Of a stretch of 64,000 nt of DNA, positions 52,691 to 61,288 are shown in pieces. The stretch comes from JBCBKP01 sp038521625. GTDB lineage: Bacteria > Planctomycetota > Phycisphaerae > Phycisphaerales > UBA1924. The translations under genes and the position numbers were made by a program. The DNA is taken from the NCBI GenBank assembly GCA_038521625.1, contig JBCBKP010000017.1, positions 1 through 64,000 of the forward strand, written 5' to 3'. The first letter of the stretch is position 1. Each line of letters opens with the position of its first letter. The notes beneath the pieces were generated by a model. The model did no database searches and had not been told where the DNA came from. It saw only the letters and a list, made by a program, of their open reading frames with translations.

Positions 52691-52835
52691 GCTCGCCTTC
52701 CTTGGCCTGGTTCGTCCTGAACCGCCCGATGCCCTATACGTCGCGGGCCTGTCCTGAGTTGTCTGCCGGCGGTCCCCGTGATCGCCGGAGTGGTGCGAAT
52801 CCCGCCGCGGCGGGCATCCCACCACGGCGAGGCGG

Positions 52836-53210
52836 CTATCCCTGCGCCCCGGCCGACATCGAATCGTCTCGCTGCTGGCGGACGCCGAAGTGCCGCGCCC
52901 GCTCTTCCCATCGCTTGAGGTGCTGCTTCGATTCGGGCGGCAGGTGCGCCACGGTCGGGTCCTCCCCCACCGCCGCGCCCACGCCCGCCCGCAGGGCCTG
53001 CTCGGAGTCGAAGAAGAGCACGGTCATGAACTCGGTCTCGTTGCTCCCGTCCGGCCCTTCGGTGTCTTCACGCCGGTAGGTGTCGGTGCCGAGGTAGCCG
53101 TCGGCGTCGAAGTGCGATTCGAAGCGTGGGAGGATGACCGAGCGGAGCGTGTGCTCGTAGGCGTCGGCGCCCTCGGGCGTGGTCCAGCCTGTCCAGACGC
53201 GGGCGATCAT
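52836..53210 (-). CDS. small ABM-fold (antibiotic biosynthesis monooxygenase-like) protein
   Basis: 124 residues. Alpha/beta ferredoxin-like fold inferred from MIARVWTGWTTPEGADAYEHTL, with a central TEFMTVLFFDSEQALRAGV, similar to ABM/EthD-type small proteins. The tail is charged and unstructured. The ATG overlaps the dcd stop by one base (TGATG), so the two are coupled. It sits between dcd and nrdJ. It might be a small monooxygenase or a stress-linked protein; the role is not known. Confidence 0.7.
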   Translation of the reverse strand: MIARVWTGWTTPEGADAYEHTLRSVILPRFESHFDADGYLGTDTYRREDTEGPDGSNETEFMTVLFFDSEQALRAGVGAAVGEDPTVAHLPPESKQHLKRWEERARHFGVRQQRDDSMSAGAQG

Positions 53211-53794
53211 CAATCCACCTTCGGCAGTGTCAGGCCGGTCTGGTCCTGGTACTTGCCGGCCTTGTCGGCGTAGCTGACGGCGCAGACGCGGTCGCCCTTG
53301 AGGAACACGAACTGCGCGATGCCCTCGTTGGCGTAGACCTTGGCCGGCAGCGGCGTGGTGTTGCTGATCTCCAGCGTGACCTTGCCGCGCCATTCGGGCT
53401 CGAGCGGCGTGACGTTCACGATCAGCCCGCACCGCGCGTAGGTGCTCTTGCCGACGCAGAGCACCAGGATGTCGCGCGGGATGTCGAAGACCTCGACGGT
53501 CTCGCAGAGCGCGAACGAGTTCGGCGGGATGATGACGTGGTCCTCGCCGGTCCCGCCTTTCGAGGGGTCGGTCTCGACCTCGACCATGAAGCGGTCGTCG
53601 AATGCCTTGGGATCGACGATCGCGACGCCGCCGCCGCGCGGGGTCGGCGTGAAGATCTGGAAGCGGCTGCCGACGCGGACGTCGTAGCCGTAGCTGGAGA
53701 CGCCGTAGGAGATCGAGCCCGGGCGTCGCTGGCCGTCCTGGAACGGCTCGATGCCGACGAGTTCCCGGATCTGCGTGTCGCAGAGCACGGCCAT
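53210..53794 (-). CDS. dcd: dCTP deaminase
   Basis: 194 residues. Converts dCTP to dUTP on the way to dTTP. The fold opens MAVLCDTQIRELV; the nucleotide-site block is GKSTYARCGLIVNVTPLEPEWRGKVTLEISN, with the catalytic glutamate in VTLEISN; YANEGIAQFVFL completes the active site. GGAGGGA precedes the ATG. First gene of the dcd, ABM-like, nrdJ run. A GC inverted repeat at 53873-53879/53893-53899 stands 80 bases upstream. Confidence 0.94.
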   Translation of the reverse strand: MAVLCDTQIRELVGIEPFQDGQRRPGSISYGVSSYGYDVRVGSRFQIFTPTPRGGGVAIVDPKAFDDRFMVEVETDPSKGGTGEDHVIIPPNSFALCETVEVFDIPRDILVLCVGKSTYARCGLIVNVTPLEPEWRGKVTLEISNTTPLPAKVYANEGIAQFVFLKGDRVCAVSYADKAGKYQDQTGLTLPKVD

Positions 53795-54004
53795 CGTGTT
53801 CCCTCCCGTGGCCGGCCCGCGCGTCGACGCTGGCTGCCTCGAACTTGCCGCCTGGGCCGGGGTGGCTCTCTCGCCCGGGCCCTCTTTATGAACCCGGGCT
53901 CTTGGACCCGCCCCGCCGAGGCATCCGAATCTCCGCCGAGACCCGCGGTCGTCATTGACCGGTGCTGGCTCGGCTCGGCGGGATGACCATCACCCCGCCG
54001 CCGT

Positions 54005-54298
54005 CTCCGCGATACGCGCTCGCCGTCTTGCGAGCCGTTGTGGCTCGGCCCCGTCCCTGCTTGGGCCCGTCATGGGCTCCGCCCGGCCTTTCTGGGCCGG
54101 GCTGGCCGAGCGTGCGTCCTGCCCGTATCGCGATTCCTTTCCGGACGTGCCCCCGCCGGATGCTCCCTTCCGGCCCCACTGGGGGACTTGCGAGCGGGCG
54201 ATGATGCCCGTCCGTTGAGCTGGTCTGGGTGTCCCAATTCACCCCACGGGCGAGCCCGCTTGACCACGAGCCATGGTATCAGCGATCGATGCTCACCA
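54005..54298 (-). ncRNA. candidate structured RNA of unknown class
   Basis: On the minus strand a TTGACA/CACAAT promoter (54305-54332) would start a transcript near 54298. It includes the hairpins GGGTG/CACCC (54227-54244) and CGGGC/GCCCG (54195-54210), then a nested domain: CGCGATACG (54008-54016) pairs with CGTATCGCG (54124-54132), and GCTCGGCC (54043-54050) with GGCCGAGC (54104-54111). Inside is the hairpin GCCCGGCC/GGCCGGGC (54081-54102). I could not match RNase P, SRP, tmRNA or 6S RNA. It could instead be the dcd leader. Confidence 0.45.
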
Positions 54299-54304
54299 CA
54301 AGAC

Positions 54305-54332
54305 ATTGTGTTGCCGGTGTGAAGACTGTCAA
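54305..54332 (-). promoter_or_regulatory. minus-strand promoter facing the structured region
   Basis: TTGACA (54327-54332) is a perfect -35. After 16 bases comes CACAAT (54305-54310), a 4/6 -10. It is the best -35 in the window and points towards the candidate RNA and dcd. Confidence 0.6.
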
Positions 54333-54337
54333 TAATG

Positions 54338-54368
54338 GCGCAAGCACCAGCGGCGCTGGAGCTTGCGC
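54338..54368. repeat. 31-base near-perfect hairpin
   Basis: GCGCAAGC, A, CCAGC, loop GGC, GCTGG, A, GCTTGCGC. Thirteen pairs with one central A-A mismatch. It sits immediately upstream of the minus-strand TTGACA box. Confidence 0.8.
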
Positions 54369-54407
54369 GAGTTTGTGACAGGGTGCGCGCCAGGCGGTGG
54401 CCAAAAG

Positions 54408-54435
54408 TTGGGGTGCGATCCCGGGGGCACCCCAA
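54408..54435. repeat. 9-bp perfect inverted repeat
   Basis: TTGGGGTGC and GCACCCCAA around a 10-base loop. Neither strand has a T-run, so termination is not supported. Confidence 0.75.
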
Positions 54436-54494
54436 GATGTGGACACGACAGGTCATGCACCGGCTTTCCACGGATTCGTGCTGCCAGAACCGAT

Positions 54495-54515
54495 TATAAC
54501 TCGAACAAAGTTCGA
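54495..54515 (+). promoter_or_regulatory. -10 element overlapped by a 15-bp palindrome
   Basis: TATAAC (5/6 match to the -10 consensus) is followed at once by TCGAAC-AAA-GTTCGA, a perfect odd-centred palindrome. The layout suggests a repressor site over the transcript start of the FlgI-like gene. No good -35 was found. Confidence 0.5.
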
Positions 54516-54725
54516 TTACCAGCCGAATACCTGTGGATTGCCTCTGGACTGGTCATCGCGTTCGGAGACGCGGGCTTTCCGTTCCCCCGAGTTGAGGGGA
54601 ACGCATCGGGAGACCGGAACTGCGGCGGGTGCGGCGGCGGAAGTACAGTTGCACGCGGGCGGCCTTGACGTGTCCGACGGACGCGGCCGCCCGGCGGCGA
54701 CCCTCCGACAGCTGAGCCCAACCCC

Positions 54726-56732
54726 TTGCGACGACACACCTCGCAGCGCGTCTCGTTCCCGACGTTCCGTTCGCTGGCGCCGATGCTGGCCGTTGTCGCG
54801 ATCGGCGCGCTGGTTCCGGTCGGTTGCAATAGCGGTCCGGGCCTGGCGAACCGCTCCAGCCGGCTGAACGTGCCGCCGCGGGACGTCGACCCGGCGCTGC
54901 GCGGGACGATCGGCTCGATGGCGAGCGTGCGGGGTGTGGAGCCGCTGCTTGTCTCGGGGTACGGCTTCGTGGTGGGCCTAAACGGCACGGGCGGGCAGGT
55001 TCTCAACGAGCAGATCTCGCAGACGCTCGAGCGGATGATGGCGCTGCGGGGCGTGGGCCAGCCGGGGGCGTACGAGGGGACGCCTCTCGAGGAGGTGACG
55101 CCGCGGCAGTTGATCCAGGACCGGAACACGGCGGCGGTGATCGTGTACGGGGCGGTGCCGCCGGGGGCGCGCAAGGGCGACCGGTTCGACGTGTTCGTCC
55201 GTGCGTTGAACGCGAGCAGCCTCGAGGGCGGCCGGCTGTGGACGACCGAGATGAACATCGGCCAGCCGACGACGACGGTCGAGGCGCAGACGCGTCGCGC
55301 GGCGAGGGCGTCGGGCGAGATGTTCATCAATCCGTTCGGGAGCGACGAGGGGTCGGTGGCGGGCGTCTCAGCGAACGTCGGGCGTGTGCTCGACGGCGGC
55401 GTGACGACCGAGGACCTGCTGATCCGGGTGGAGCTCGACAACCCATCGCACGCTCGGGCGCAGGTGGTGACCTCGGCGATCAACACGCGGTTCCCGAGGC
55501 GGAGCGGCGAGCGTGAGTCGGTGGCGCACGGCGTGAACGACACGCTGATCGAGGTGCGCGTGCCGCGCGAATACGTGGACCGGCCCGATCGGTTCGTACA
55601 GATGCTGATCCGGCTGCAGCTGGACACGTCGAGCCCGCAGATCTACGCGACGCGGTACATCCGCGCGATGCAGCAGGACGTGACGCTGGCGAACGACATG
55701 GCGTTCGCGCTCGAGGCGCTCGGGGAGCCGGCGATCCCGTTCGTGCGCGAGCTGTACGAGTCGCCCGAGTACGCGGTCAGACTGGCGGCGCTGCAGGCGG
55801 GGGCGGGGCTCGGCGATCCGCGGGCGGCGCCGCGTCTGGCGGCGCTCTCTGACGACGCGACGGGGGCCGCGCGTTTCGCGGCGCTGCGCGAGCTGGGGCA
55901 GATCGACTCGATCGGGCGGGTGGACGATGCGCTGCGATCGAAGCTCGCTTCGGAGTCGCTGACGGTGCGGGTCGCGGCGTACGAGGCGCTCGCGTCGCGG
56001 GCGGAGCGGGCGCAAGCCAGGTACCTGGCGGCCGCGGCCCCGTCTGGGATGCGGTCTCCGTCTGGCCTGCGGCGGCTGGCGCAGCTGCGGATCCCCCCGG
56101 ACACGACGTTCGGGCTCGCCCGGGAGTCGATGGACGGGAAGTTCCTGCTCGACCGGCTCGCGGGCGGCGACCCGCTGATCTATGTCACGCAGCAGGGGCT
56201 GCCGCGGATCGCGGTGTTCGGCGACGAGGTGAAGCTAAACAAGCCGGTGCTGGCGGAGGCGCTCGGCGGTCGGATGCTGATCACGGCCGAGAGCGAGTCG
56301 GACACGCTTCGGATGTTCTACCGGCCCGTCGACCCGGATCCCTACGACGACAGGACGCCCGCGGCGCAGATCCGCGAGATCGGCGACAACGTGACGTGGC
56401 TGATCGACCTGATGGCCCGGGATCCCTCGGCGAGCGACGACGAGCCGGGGCTCGGGCTGGGGTATTCCGAGGTGATCGGCGTGCTGTACGACCTGAACCA
56501 GGCCGGGGCGATCAACGCGGAGTTCTCGACCGAGCGTGACAAGCTTCTCGCGGAGCTGCTGAACGCTCGCCAGCAGAACGCGGTGACGCTGCGACCGATC
56601 ACGTCGGGCGAGGAGCGTGAGGTCGTGGTTCTCGAATCGGGCGCCGGGGCGCCGGTCGGGGCCGGCCCGCAGCCCGCCGGCGGCGTGGGGTCGCTCCTGG
56701 AGCCGGTGCCGCCGCGGCCCGACGGGAACTGA
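54726..56732 (+). CDS. FlgI-like (flagellar P-ring-like) envelope protein
   Basis: 668 residues. The N-terminal signal/lipoprotein-like segment (about 18-35, ending PVGCNS) is followed by a FlgI-like core: VRGVEPLLVSGYGFVVGLNGTGG (about 59-81) and RKGDRFDVFVRALNASSLEGGRLW (about 148-171) match FlgI's VGLNGTGD and PGTRIDV.VSSLGDATSL regions. A HEAT/ARM-like helical repeat stretch (about 320-430) and a low-complexity tail complete it. The start is TTG at 54726, the only usable codon after an upstream stop. No other flagellar gene is present. Confidence 0.8.
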   Translation: MRRHTSQRVSFPTFRSLAPMLAVVAIGALVPVGCNSGPGLANRSSRLNVPPRDVDPALRGTIGSMASVRGVEPLLVSGYGFVVGLNGTGGQVLNEQISQTLERMMALRGVGQPGAYEGTPLEEVTPRQLIQDRNTAAVIVYGAVPPGARKGDRFDVFVRALNASSLEGGRLWTTEMNIGQPTTTVEAQTRRAARASGEMFINPFGSDEGSVAGVSANVGRVLDGGVTTEDLLIRVELDNPSHARAQVVTSAINTRFPRRSGERESVAHGVNDTLIEVRVPREYVDRPDRFVQMLIRLQLDTSSPQIYATRYIRAMQQDVTLANDMAFALEALGEPAIPFVRELYESPEYAVRLAALQAGAGLGDPRAAPRLAALSDDATGAARFAALRELGQIDSIGRVDDALRSKLASESLTVRVAAYEALASRAERAQARYLAAAAPSGMRSPSGLRRLAQLRIPPDTTFGLARESMDGKFLLDRLAGGDPLIYVTQQGLPRIAVFGDEVKLNKPVLAEALGGRMLITAESESDTLRMFYRPVDPDPYDDRTPAAQIREIGDNVTWLIDLMARDPSASDDEPGLGLGYSEVIGVLYDLNQAGAINAEFSTERDKLLAELLNARQQNAVTLRPITSGEEREVVVLESGAGAPVGAGPQPAGGVGSLLEPVPPRPDGN

Positions 56733-56904
56733 CGCTGCGGGGTCGACGGGCGAGCGGGATCGGTGGCTGGGGCTCGCGTCGGGCGAGCGCCGATGTTATG
56801 TTGTCGGACGTGGCGTTTGACGCCCGGGCTCCGCACGGATGTGGTGCCGACAATCTGCGAAGCGACACGGAGGTCGAGCTTTGGTTCGAGCCGTTGAAAG
56901 CCGT

Positions 56905-59900
56905 ATGAGCGCCCTCGATCTGCAGGACCGGGCGGGTGTGGCCGATCGTCTGCGCGGTGGGTCCGCGCCCGGCGAGGACCTCGCGGAGCCCTTCGCCGGC
57001 CCCGGCGCGGGTCTCCGGCTCACGAGACTGACTCTGCAGGGTTTTAAGAGCTTCGCGGACAAGGCGGAGTTCACGTTCGAGGATCCGATCACCGGGGTGG
57101 TCGGGCCGAACGGCTGCGGCAAGAGCAACCTCGTCGACGCGATCAAGTGGGTGCTCGGCGAGCGCTCGAGCAAGAGCCTGCGCGGCAAGGAGATGATCGA
57201 CGTGATCTTCGCCGGTTCCGCGGGGCGCAAGCCCGGCGGGATGGCGTCGGTCGCGCTGACGTTCGAGAACCCGGTGATCGATCGGGTGGCGGGCGCAGAA
57301 GCCGATCGCGGGCTGACATCCGAGCAGACCGACGAGCCGGTCGAAGCCGATGGGCGCGGGGGCGAGGAGACCGGCGAGGTCGTGCTGGCCGAGCGGGGCC
57401 GGGTGCCGCGACCTCTGCCGATCGATGCCGAGGAGGTCCAGGTCGAGCGCCAGCTCTTCCGGGACGGGACGAGCCGGTACCTGATCAACGGCCGGCGTGC
57501 CCGGCTGCGCGACATCCGCGAGCTGTTCCTCGACACGGGGATCGGGGCGGACGCGTACTCGATCATCGAGCAGGGCAAGGTCGACGCGATGCTGCTCGCG
57601 AGCCCGATGGACCGGCGGACGATCCTCGAGGAGGCCGCGGGGATCGCCAAGTACAAGCAGCGGCGGATCGAGGCGACGAGGAAGCTCGATCGGACGCGGC
57701 AGAACCTGGGTCGGGCTCGTGATCAGCTGGAGTCGACCGAGCGCCGATTGCGGCTCGTCAAGGGTCAGGCCGCGAAGGCCCGGCTGTTCCAAGAGCTCGA
57801 GGGCGAGCTGAGCGCCTGGCGGCTGGCGCTGGCGTTCGACGAGTACGACGAGCTGCGCGGCCGGCTGCACGCGACGGCGACCCAGCTCCGGTCGCTCGAC
57901 GAGGCGAAGAACCTCGCGGCCGAGCGGCTCGCGCTGGCCGAGGATGCCCGGATCGACGCCGAGTCGCGGCTCGCGCGGGCCGAGGGCGATCGCCGCCGCC
58001 TGAGCGAGGAGGAGGCGTCGGCGCGGCACGAGGCGGAGCGGGCCGAGCAGCGTCGCCAGATGGCCGAGCGGTCGGCGGAGGACGCGCGGGCGCACGCGCA
58101 GCAGGAGCTCGGACGCGTCGAGTCGGAGCGCGAGCTGGCCGCCGAGCTGGGGTCGTCGATCGGGTCGCAGCGCGGCGAGGCCGTCGAGCTGGACGAACGC
58201 GGGCGGGCCGCGGAGCGGGAGGCCGAGGAGATCGCCGAGCGCCGAGCCGAGGAGCTCGAACGCCTCGGGGATGCGCGGTCGGCCCTCGAGCGGGCGACGC
58301 GTGAGGCCGCCGAGATCGATCGCGAGCGTGCGGCCCGGGAGGCCGAGGCGACCGCGCTGCGGAAGCAGATCGCGCAGCTCGGCGAACGCGAGCGGATCTC
58401 GGCCGAGCGGGCGGGCGAGCTCGACGCGGCGCGGGACGACGCCTCGCGGGAGATCGAATCCACGCTGGCATCGATCCTGGAGATCTCGGCCGCGGCGGAC
58501 GAGGTCCGTGCACGCCTGGACGCGGCGGACGGCGACGCGGCCAGCCTGTCCGGCGATCGCGGGCGTCTGGCCGCGGCGCTCGGCGAGCTGGAGCGCGAGC
58601 TCGCCACGCTGACGAGCAGATGGACGACGCTCGAGGAGATGGCCCGGGAACGCGTCGGGCTCGGTGAAGCCGCCAAGGCGGCCCTCGCGAGGCGCGACGC
58701 GGGCGATGGATTCACCGGCGTCGTCGCGCCGCTCGCCGAGGCGATCGAGACCGACGCGGAGTTCGCGCCCTCGGTCGAGGCGGCGCTCGGCGAGGATCTG
58801 GACGCGCTGCTGGTCGGATCGTGGGACGAGCGGCCGACCGACGACGAGATCGCGGCGCTGCCCGGGCGGGTTCGGCTGATCCCGATGCGGGGCGAGACCG
58901 ACGACCTCGGCGGTGTGGCCCGGGACGTCGCGCACTTGCTCGGCGGGCGGGTGCGCTGTCTTCGCGACGTCGTACGCGTCGCGCCGGGCGCCGATGCGCG
59001 GTCGGGCTCGGTGCTGGACCGTCTGCTCGGCTCGACGCTGCTCGTGCCGGACATGGCCTCGGCGCTCTTGCTCGCGGGAGGGCCGCTCGCCGGGACGGAC
59101 GCGAGGCTCGTCACGATGGCCGGCGACGTGCTCGACGCCCGCGGCGTGATGACGGCGGGGCCCGTCGACGGCGAGCGCGGCGGCGGCGGCGTGCTGAGCC
59201 GCGCCGCGGAGCTCGCGAGCCTGACCCAGCGGATCGAATCGCTGGATACCGAGTGCGCACGCACGCGGGCGTTGGTCGCGGCTGCCGACGATCGGGCCGC
59301 GGCCCTCGCGGCGGAGCGGACGCGGCTCGCGACCGAGCTCAATGGGCTCGAGACCGAGCGGGCCCGGGCCGACACGCGGCTGGACCAGTCGAAGCGGGAG
59401 GCCGAGCGTGCGGGCCGCGAGGCGGCGACGGTGCGCGAGGAGGCCTCGCAGCTCCGCGGTCGGCGCGAAACGAGCGAGGCCGAGCTCGCCGAGTCGACCG
59501 GACGCGTCGAGAGCCTCGCGGGTCTCGGCGAGGAGAAGCGGGCCGAGGCCGCTTCGGCGCGCGAGACGGTGACCCGAGCCGAGCGCGCTTCGGAGGCGCT
59601 GGCGGACCAGCTCTCTGCGGCGCGGCGCGAGGCGACGCGTCTTTCGGAGCAGGCGGCTGCGGCCTCACGCGAGGCGAGCCGGCTCGAGGGCGAGCGCGAG
59701 CGGCTCGAGCGTCGAGCGGCCGAGCACGCACGCCAGGCGGAGATCTCGGAGGCCCGCGCGGCCGAGCACGCGGCGATCGCGGCGCAGTCCTCGGAAGAGG
59801 CCAACGCGGCGCGGGCCCGGGCGGCGGCGGCCACCGACCAGCTCGCGGGCGCCTCGGTCGAGGTCGACCGGGCGCGGGCGCTGAAGGACCAGGCCTCGGG

Positions 59901-60864
59901 CGCGTACCGCGAGGTCGCCGCCGACGCGCGGACGCACGAGGCGGCCTGGAACAACGCGGAGATGGCGCGTCGCGAGCTGGAGGTCCGGCGCGAGCACGCC
60001 GAGAAGCAGGCCCACGACGAGCTCGGGCTCGACATCGCGGGCGAGTACGACGAATACCGCGAGATGATGTCCGCGGGCGGCGTGGCCCGGATCGATCGGG
60101 ACGAGGCCAAGCCCAGGATCAAGAGCCTGCGCGCGGAGATCAAGAAGCTCGGGAACGTCAACCTCGACGCGATCGCGGAGGAGAGCCAGCTCGCGGGGCG
60201 CAACGAGCAGCTCGCGGCGCAGGTGACCGACCTGGACGAGGCCGCGGTGCGGCTCGAGTCGCTGATCGCCAAGCTGAACGACGTCAGCCGCGAGCTGTTC
60301 GGCGAGGCGTTCGGCCGGATCCGCGAGCACTTCGGCGGTCAGGACGGGATGTTCCGCAAGCTCTTCGGCGGCGGGCGGGCCGAGATCCGGCTGATGCCGC
60401 TGGTGAAGGAGATCGACGGCGAGAAGGTGCAGACCGACGAGGTCGACCTGCTCGACAGCGGCATCGAGGTGATCGCCAAGCCGCCGGGCAAGGAGCCGCG
60501 GGCGATCAGCCAGCTCTCGGGCGGCGAGAAGACGCTGACGGCGGTGGCGCTGCTGATGGCGATCTTCCGGAGCAAGCCGAGCTGCTTCTGCGTGCTGGAC
60601 GAGGTCGACGCGGCGCTCGACGAGGCGAACGTGGGCCGGTTCTGCGGCGTGGTGCGCGAGTTCACCGACCGCAGCCGGTTCATCGTGATCACGCACAACA
60701 AGCGGACGATGCAGCAGGCGGACCGCCTGTTCGGCATCACGCAGCAGGAGCGCGGCGTGTCGAAGCGGGTCGCTGTGAAGTTCGACCAGGTGAAGGCGGA
60801 CGGGAGTATCGAAGCCAAGGCGGCGCGCGAGGCGGAACGCAAGGAAGCCGGCGCGACGCGCTAG
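56905..60864 (+). CDS. smc: chromosome segregation ATPase SMC
   Basis: 1319 residues, long for SMC (about 1180). Walker A GPNGCGKSN (67-75), a long coiled coil, a hinge near 600-740 (FTGVVAPLAEAIETDAEF), a second coiled coil, signature LSGGEKTLTA and Walker B CVLDEVDAALDE (about 1225-1237). Two features add length: about 37 extra N-terminal residues before LRLTRLTLQGFKSF, and an acidic insert of about 50 residues (124-175) in the N-terminal head between FENP and EVQVERQLF. The ATG at 56905 follows GAAAG. TATGTT at 56797 may be its promoter. Confidence 0.95.
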   Translation: MSALDLQDRAGVADRLRGGSAPGEDLAEPFAGPGAGLRLTRLTLQGFKSFADKAEFTFEDPITGVVGPNGCGKSNLVDAIKWVLGERSSKSLRGKEMIDVIFAGSAGRKPGGMASVALTFENPVIDRVAGAEADRGLTSEQTDEPVEADGRGGEETGEVVLAERGRVPRPLPIDAEEVQVERQLFRDGTSRYLINGRRARLRDIRELFLDTGIGADAYSIIEQGKVDAMLLASPMDRRTILEEAAGIAKYKQRRIEATRKLDRTRQNLGRARDQLESTERRLRLVKGQAAKARLFQELEGELSAWRLALAFDEYDELRGRLHATATQLRSLDEAKNLAAERLALAEDARIDAESRLARAEGDRRRLSEEEASARHEAERAEQRRQMAERSAEDARAHAQQELGRVESERELAAELGSSIGSQRGEAVELDERGRAAEREAEEIAERRAEELERLGDARSALERATREAAEIDRERAAREAEATALRKQIAQLGERERISAERAGELDAARDDASREIESTLASILEISAAADEVRARLDAADGDAASLSGDRGRLAAALGELERELATLTSRWTTLEEMARERVGLGEAAKAALARRDAGDGFTGVVAPLAEAIETDAEFAPSVEAALGEDLDALLVGSWDERPTDDEIAALPGRVRLIPMRGETDDLGGVARDVAHLLGGRVRCLRDVVRVAPGADARSGSVLDRLLGSTLLVPDMASALLLAGGPLAGTDARLVTMAGDVLDARGVMTAGPVDGERGGGGVLSRAAELASLTQRIESLDTECARTRALVAAADDRAAALAAERTRLATELNGLETERARADTRLDQSKREAERAGREAATVREEASQLRGRRETSEAELAESTGRVESLAGLGEEKRAEAASARETVTRAERASEALADQLSAARREATRLSEQAAAASREASRLEGERERLERRAAEHARQAEISEARAAEHAAIAAQSSEEANAARARAAAATDQLAGASVEVDRARALKDQASGAYREVAADARTHEAAWNNAEMARRELEVRREHAEKQAHDELGLDIAGEYDEYREMMSAGGVARIDRDEAKPRIKSLRAEIKKLGNVNLDAIAEESQLAGRNEQLAAQVTDLDEAAVRLESLIAKLNDVSRELFGEAFGRIREHFGGQDGMFRKLFGGGRAEIRLMPLVKEIDGEKVQTDEVDLLDSGIEVIAKPPGKEPRAISQLSGGEKTLTAVALLMAIFRSKPSCFCVLDEVDAALDEANVGRFCGVVREFTDRSRFIVITHNKRTMQQADRLFGITQQERGVSKRVAVKFDQVKADGSIEAKAAREAERKEAGATR

Positions 60865-60889
60865 CGACGCGCAGCCGGCTGACCTCAGG

Positions 60890-61288
60890 TCAGTCGTTCC
60901 CAAAGATGTGCGTGGCGCGCGCCCGCCCCACTCGATCAAGCTGTTCGATGAGTCGAGCGGGCTCGACCTCGAATCTCGATAGCGCCTCGATCGCCCGGGT
61001 CGCACAATCAGCTTCTTCGCGAGCGGAGAGCGGCGCGTCGAGTGGACAGCTTTCGTTCAGGACCGCCCACAGGTGTACGTCATACCAATGGGCGATTCCT
61101 GGAATCTGGAAGAGGATCGTCCATTGGCCTCGATCTCTGACCACGCGGATCGGAACGCCGGCGACCTGACAGTCGATCAGCCGGTCACCAAAGCCGTCGC
61201 CCTGTCGCTCAGCTAACTGGGCAGCATCGGGGCGTTCACTGATGATCTGAACAATTCGTCGGATATCGGCATCGTCGATCTCGATCAT
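60890..61288 (-). CDS. small protein of unknown function
   Basis: 132 residues, not recognised. Acidic N-terminus (MIEIDDADIRRIVQIISER), a central beta-rich block VAGVPIRVVRDRGQWTILFQIPG and the aromatic IAHWYDVHLWAVL, then a helical C-terminus. Its ATG overlaps the pyrD stop as ATGA, so it is translationally coupled to pyrD. Composition is slightly less GC-rich than the surroundings. Possibly a small regulatory or toxin-antitoxin-like protein, but no partner is present. Confidence 0.7.
   Translation of the reverse strand: MIEIDDADIRRIVQIISERPDAAQLAERQGDGFGDRLIDCQVAGVPIRVVRDRGQWTILFQIPGIAHWYDVHLWAVLNESCPLDAPLSAREEADCATRAIEALSRFEVEPARLIEQLDRVGRARATHIFGND

Larger units (their letters stand above)
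53795..54725. other. 931-bp gene-free region dense in perfect inverted repeats
   Basis: From left to right it holds GCCCGGG/CCCGGGC (53873-53899), a nested stem domain (54008-54132), a 31-base near-perfect hairpin (54338-54368), the 9-bp TTGGGGTGC/GCACCCCAA stem (54408-54435), an AT-rich -10/palindrome pair (54495-54515), and CGTTCCCC/GGGGAACG (54580-54603). Short open frames exist but none has a start signal or family match. Confidence 0.8.

Noticed and set aside
52691..52835. Cobalamin riboswitch before nrdJ
   Set aside because: No B12-box-like sequence or expected fold was found in this short leader.
54150..54180. SRP RNA: minus-strand CCGGAAGGGAGCA resembles the SRP tetraloop region
   Set aside because: The flanking asymmetric loop (the CAGG side) and overall shape do not fit; the segment folds instead as GCCGGA/TCCGGC.
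53795..54300. RNase P RNA or tmRNA
   Set aside because: GAGGAAAGUCC and ACAGAA (RNase P) and a tRNA-like end or tag frame (tmRNA) are absent on both strands.
54726..56732. A flagellar operon
   Set aside because: Only one FlgI-like gene is present and it carries extra repeats.
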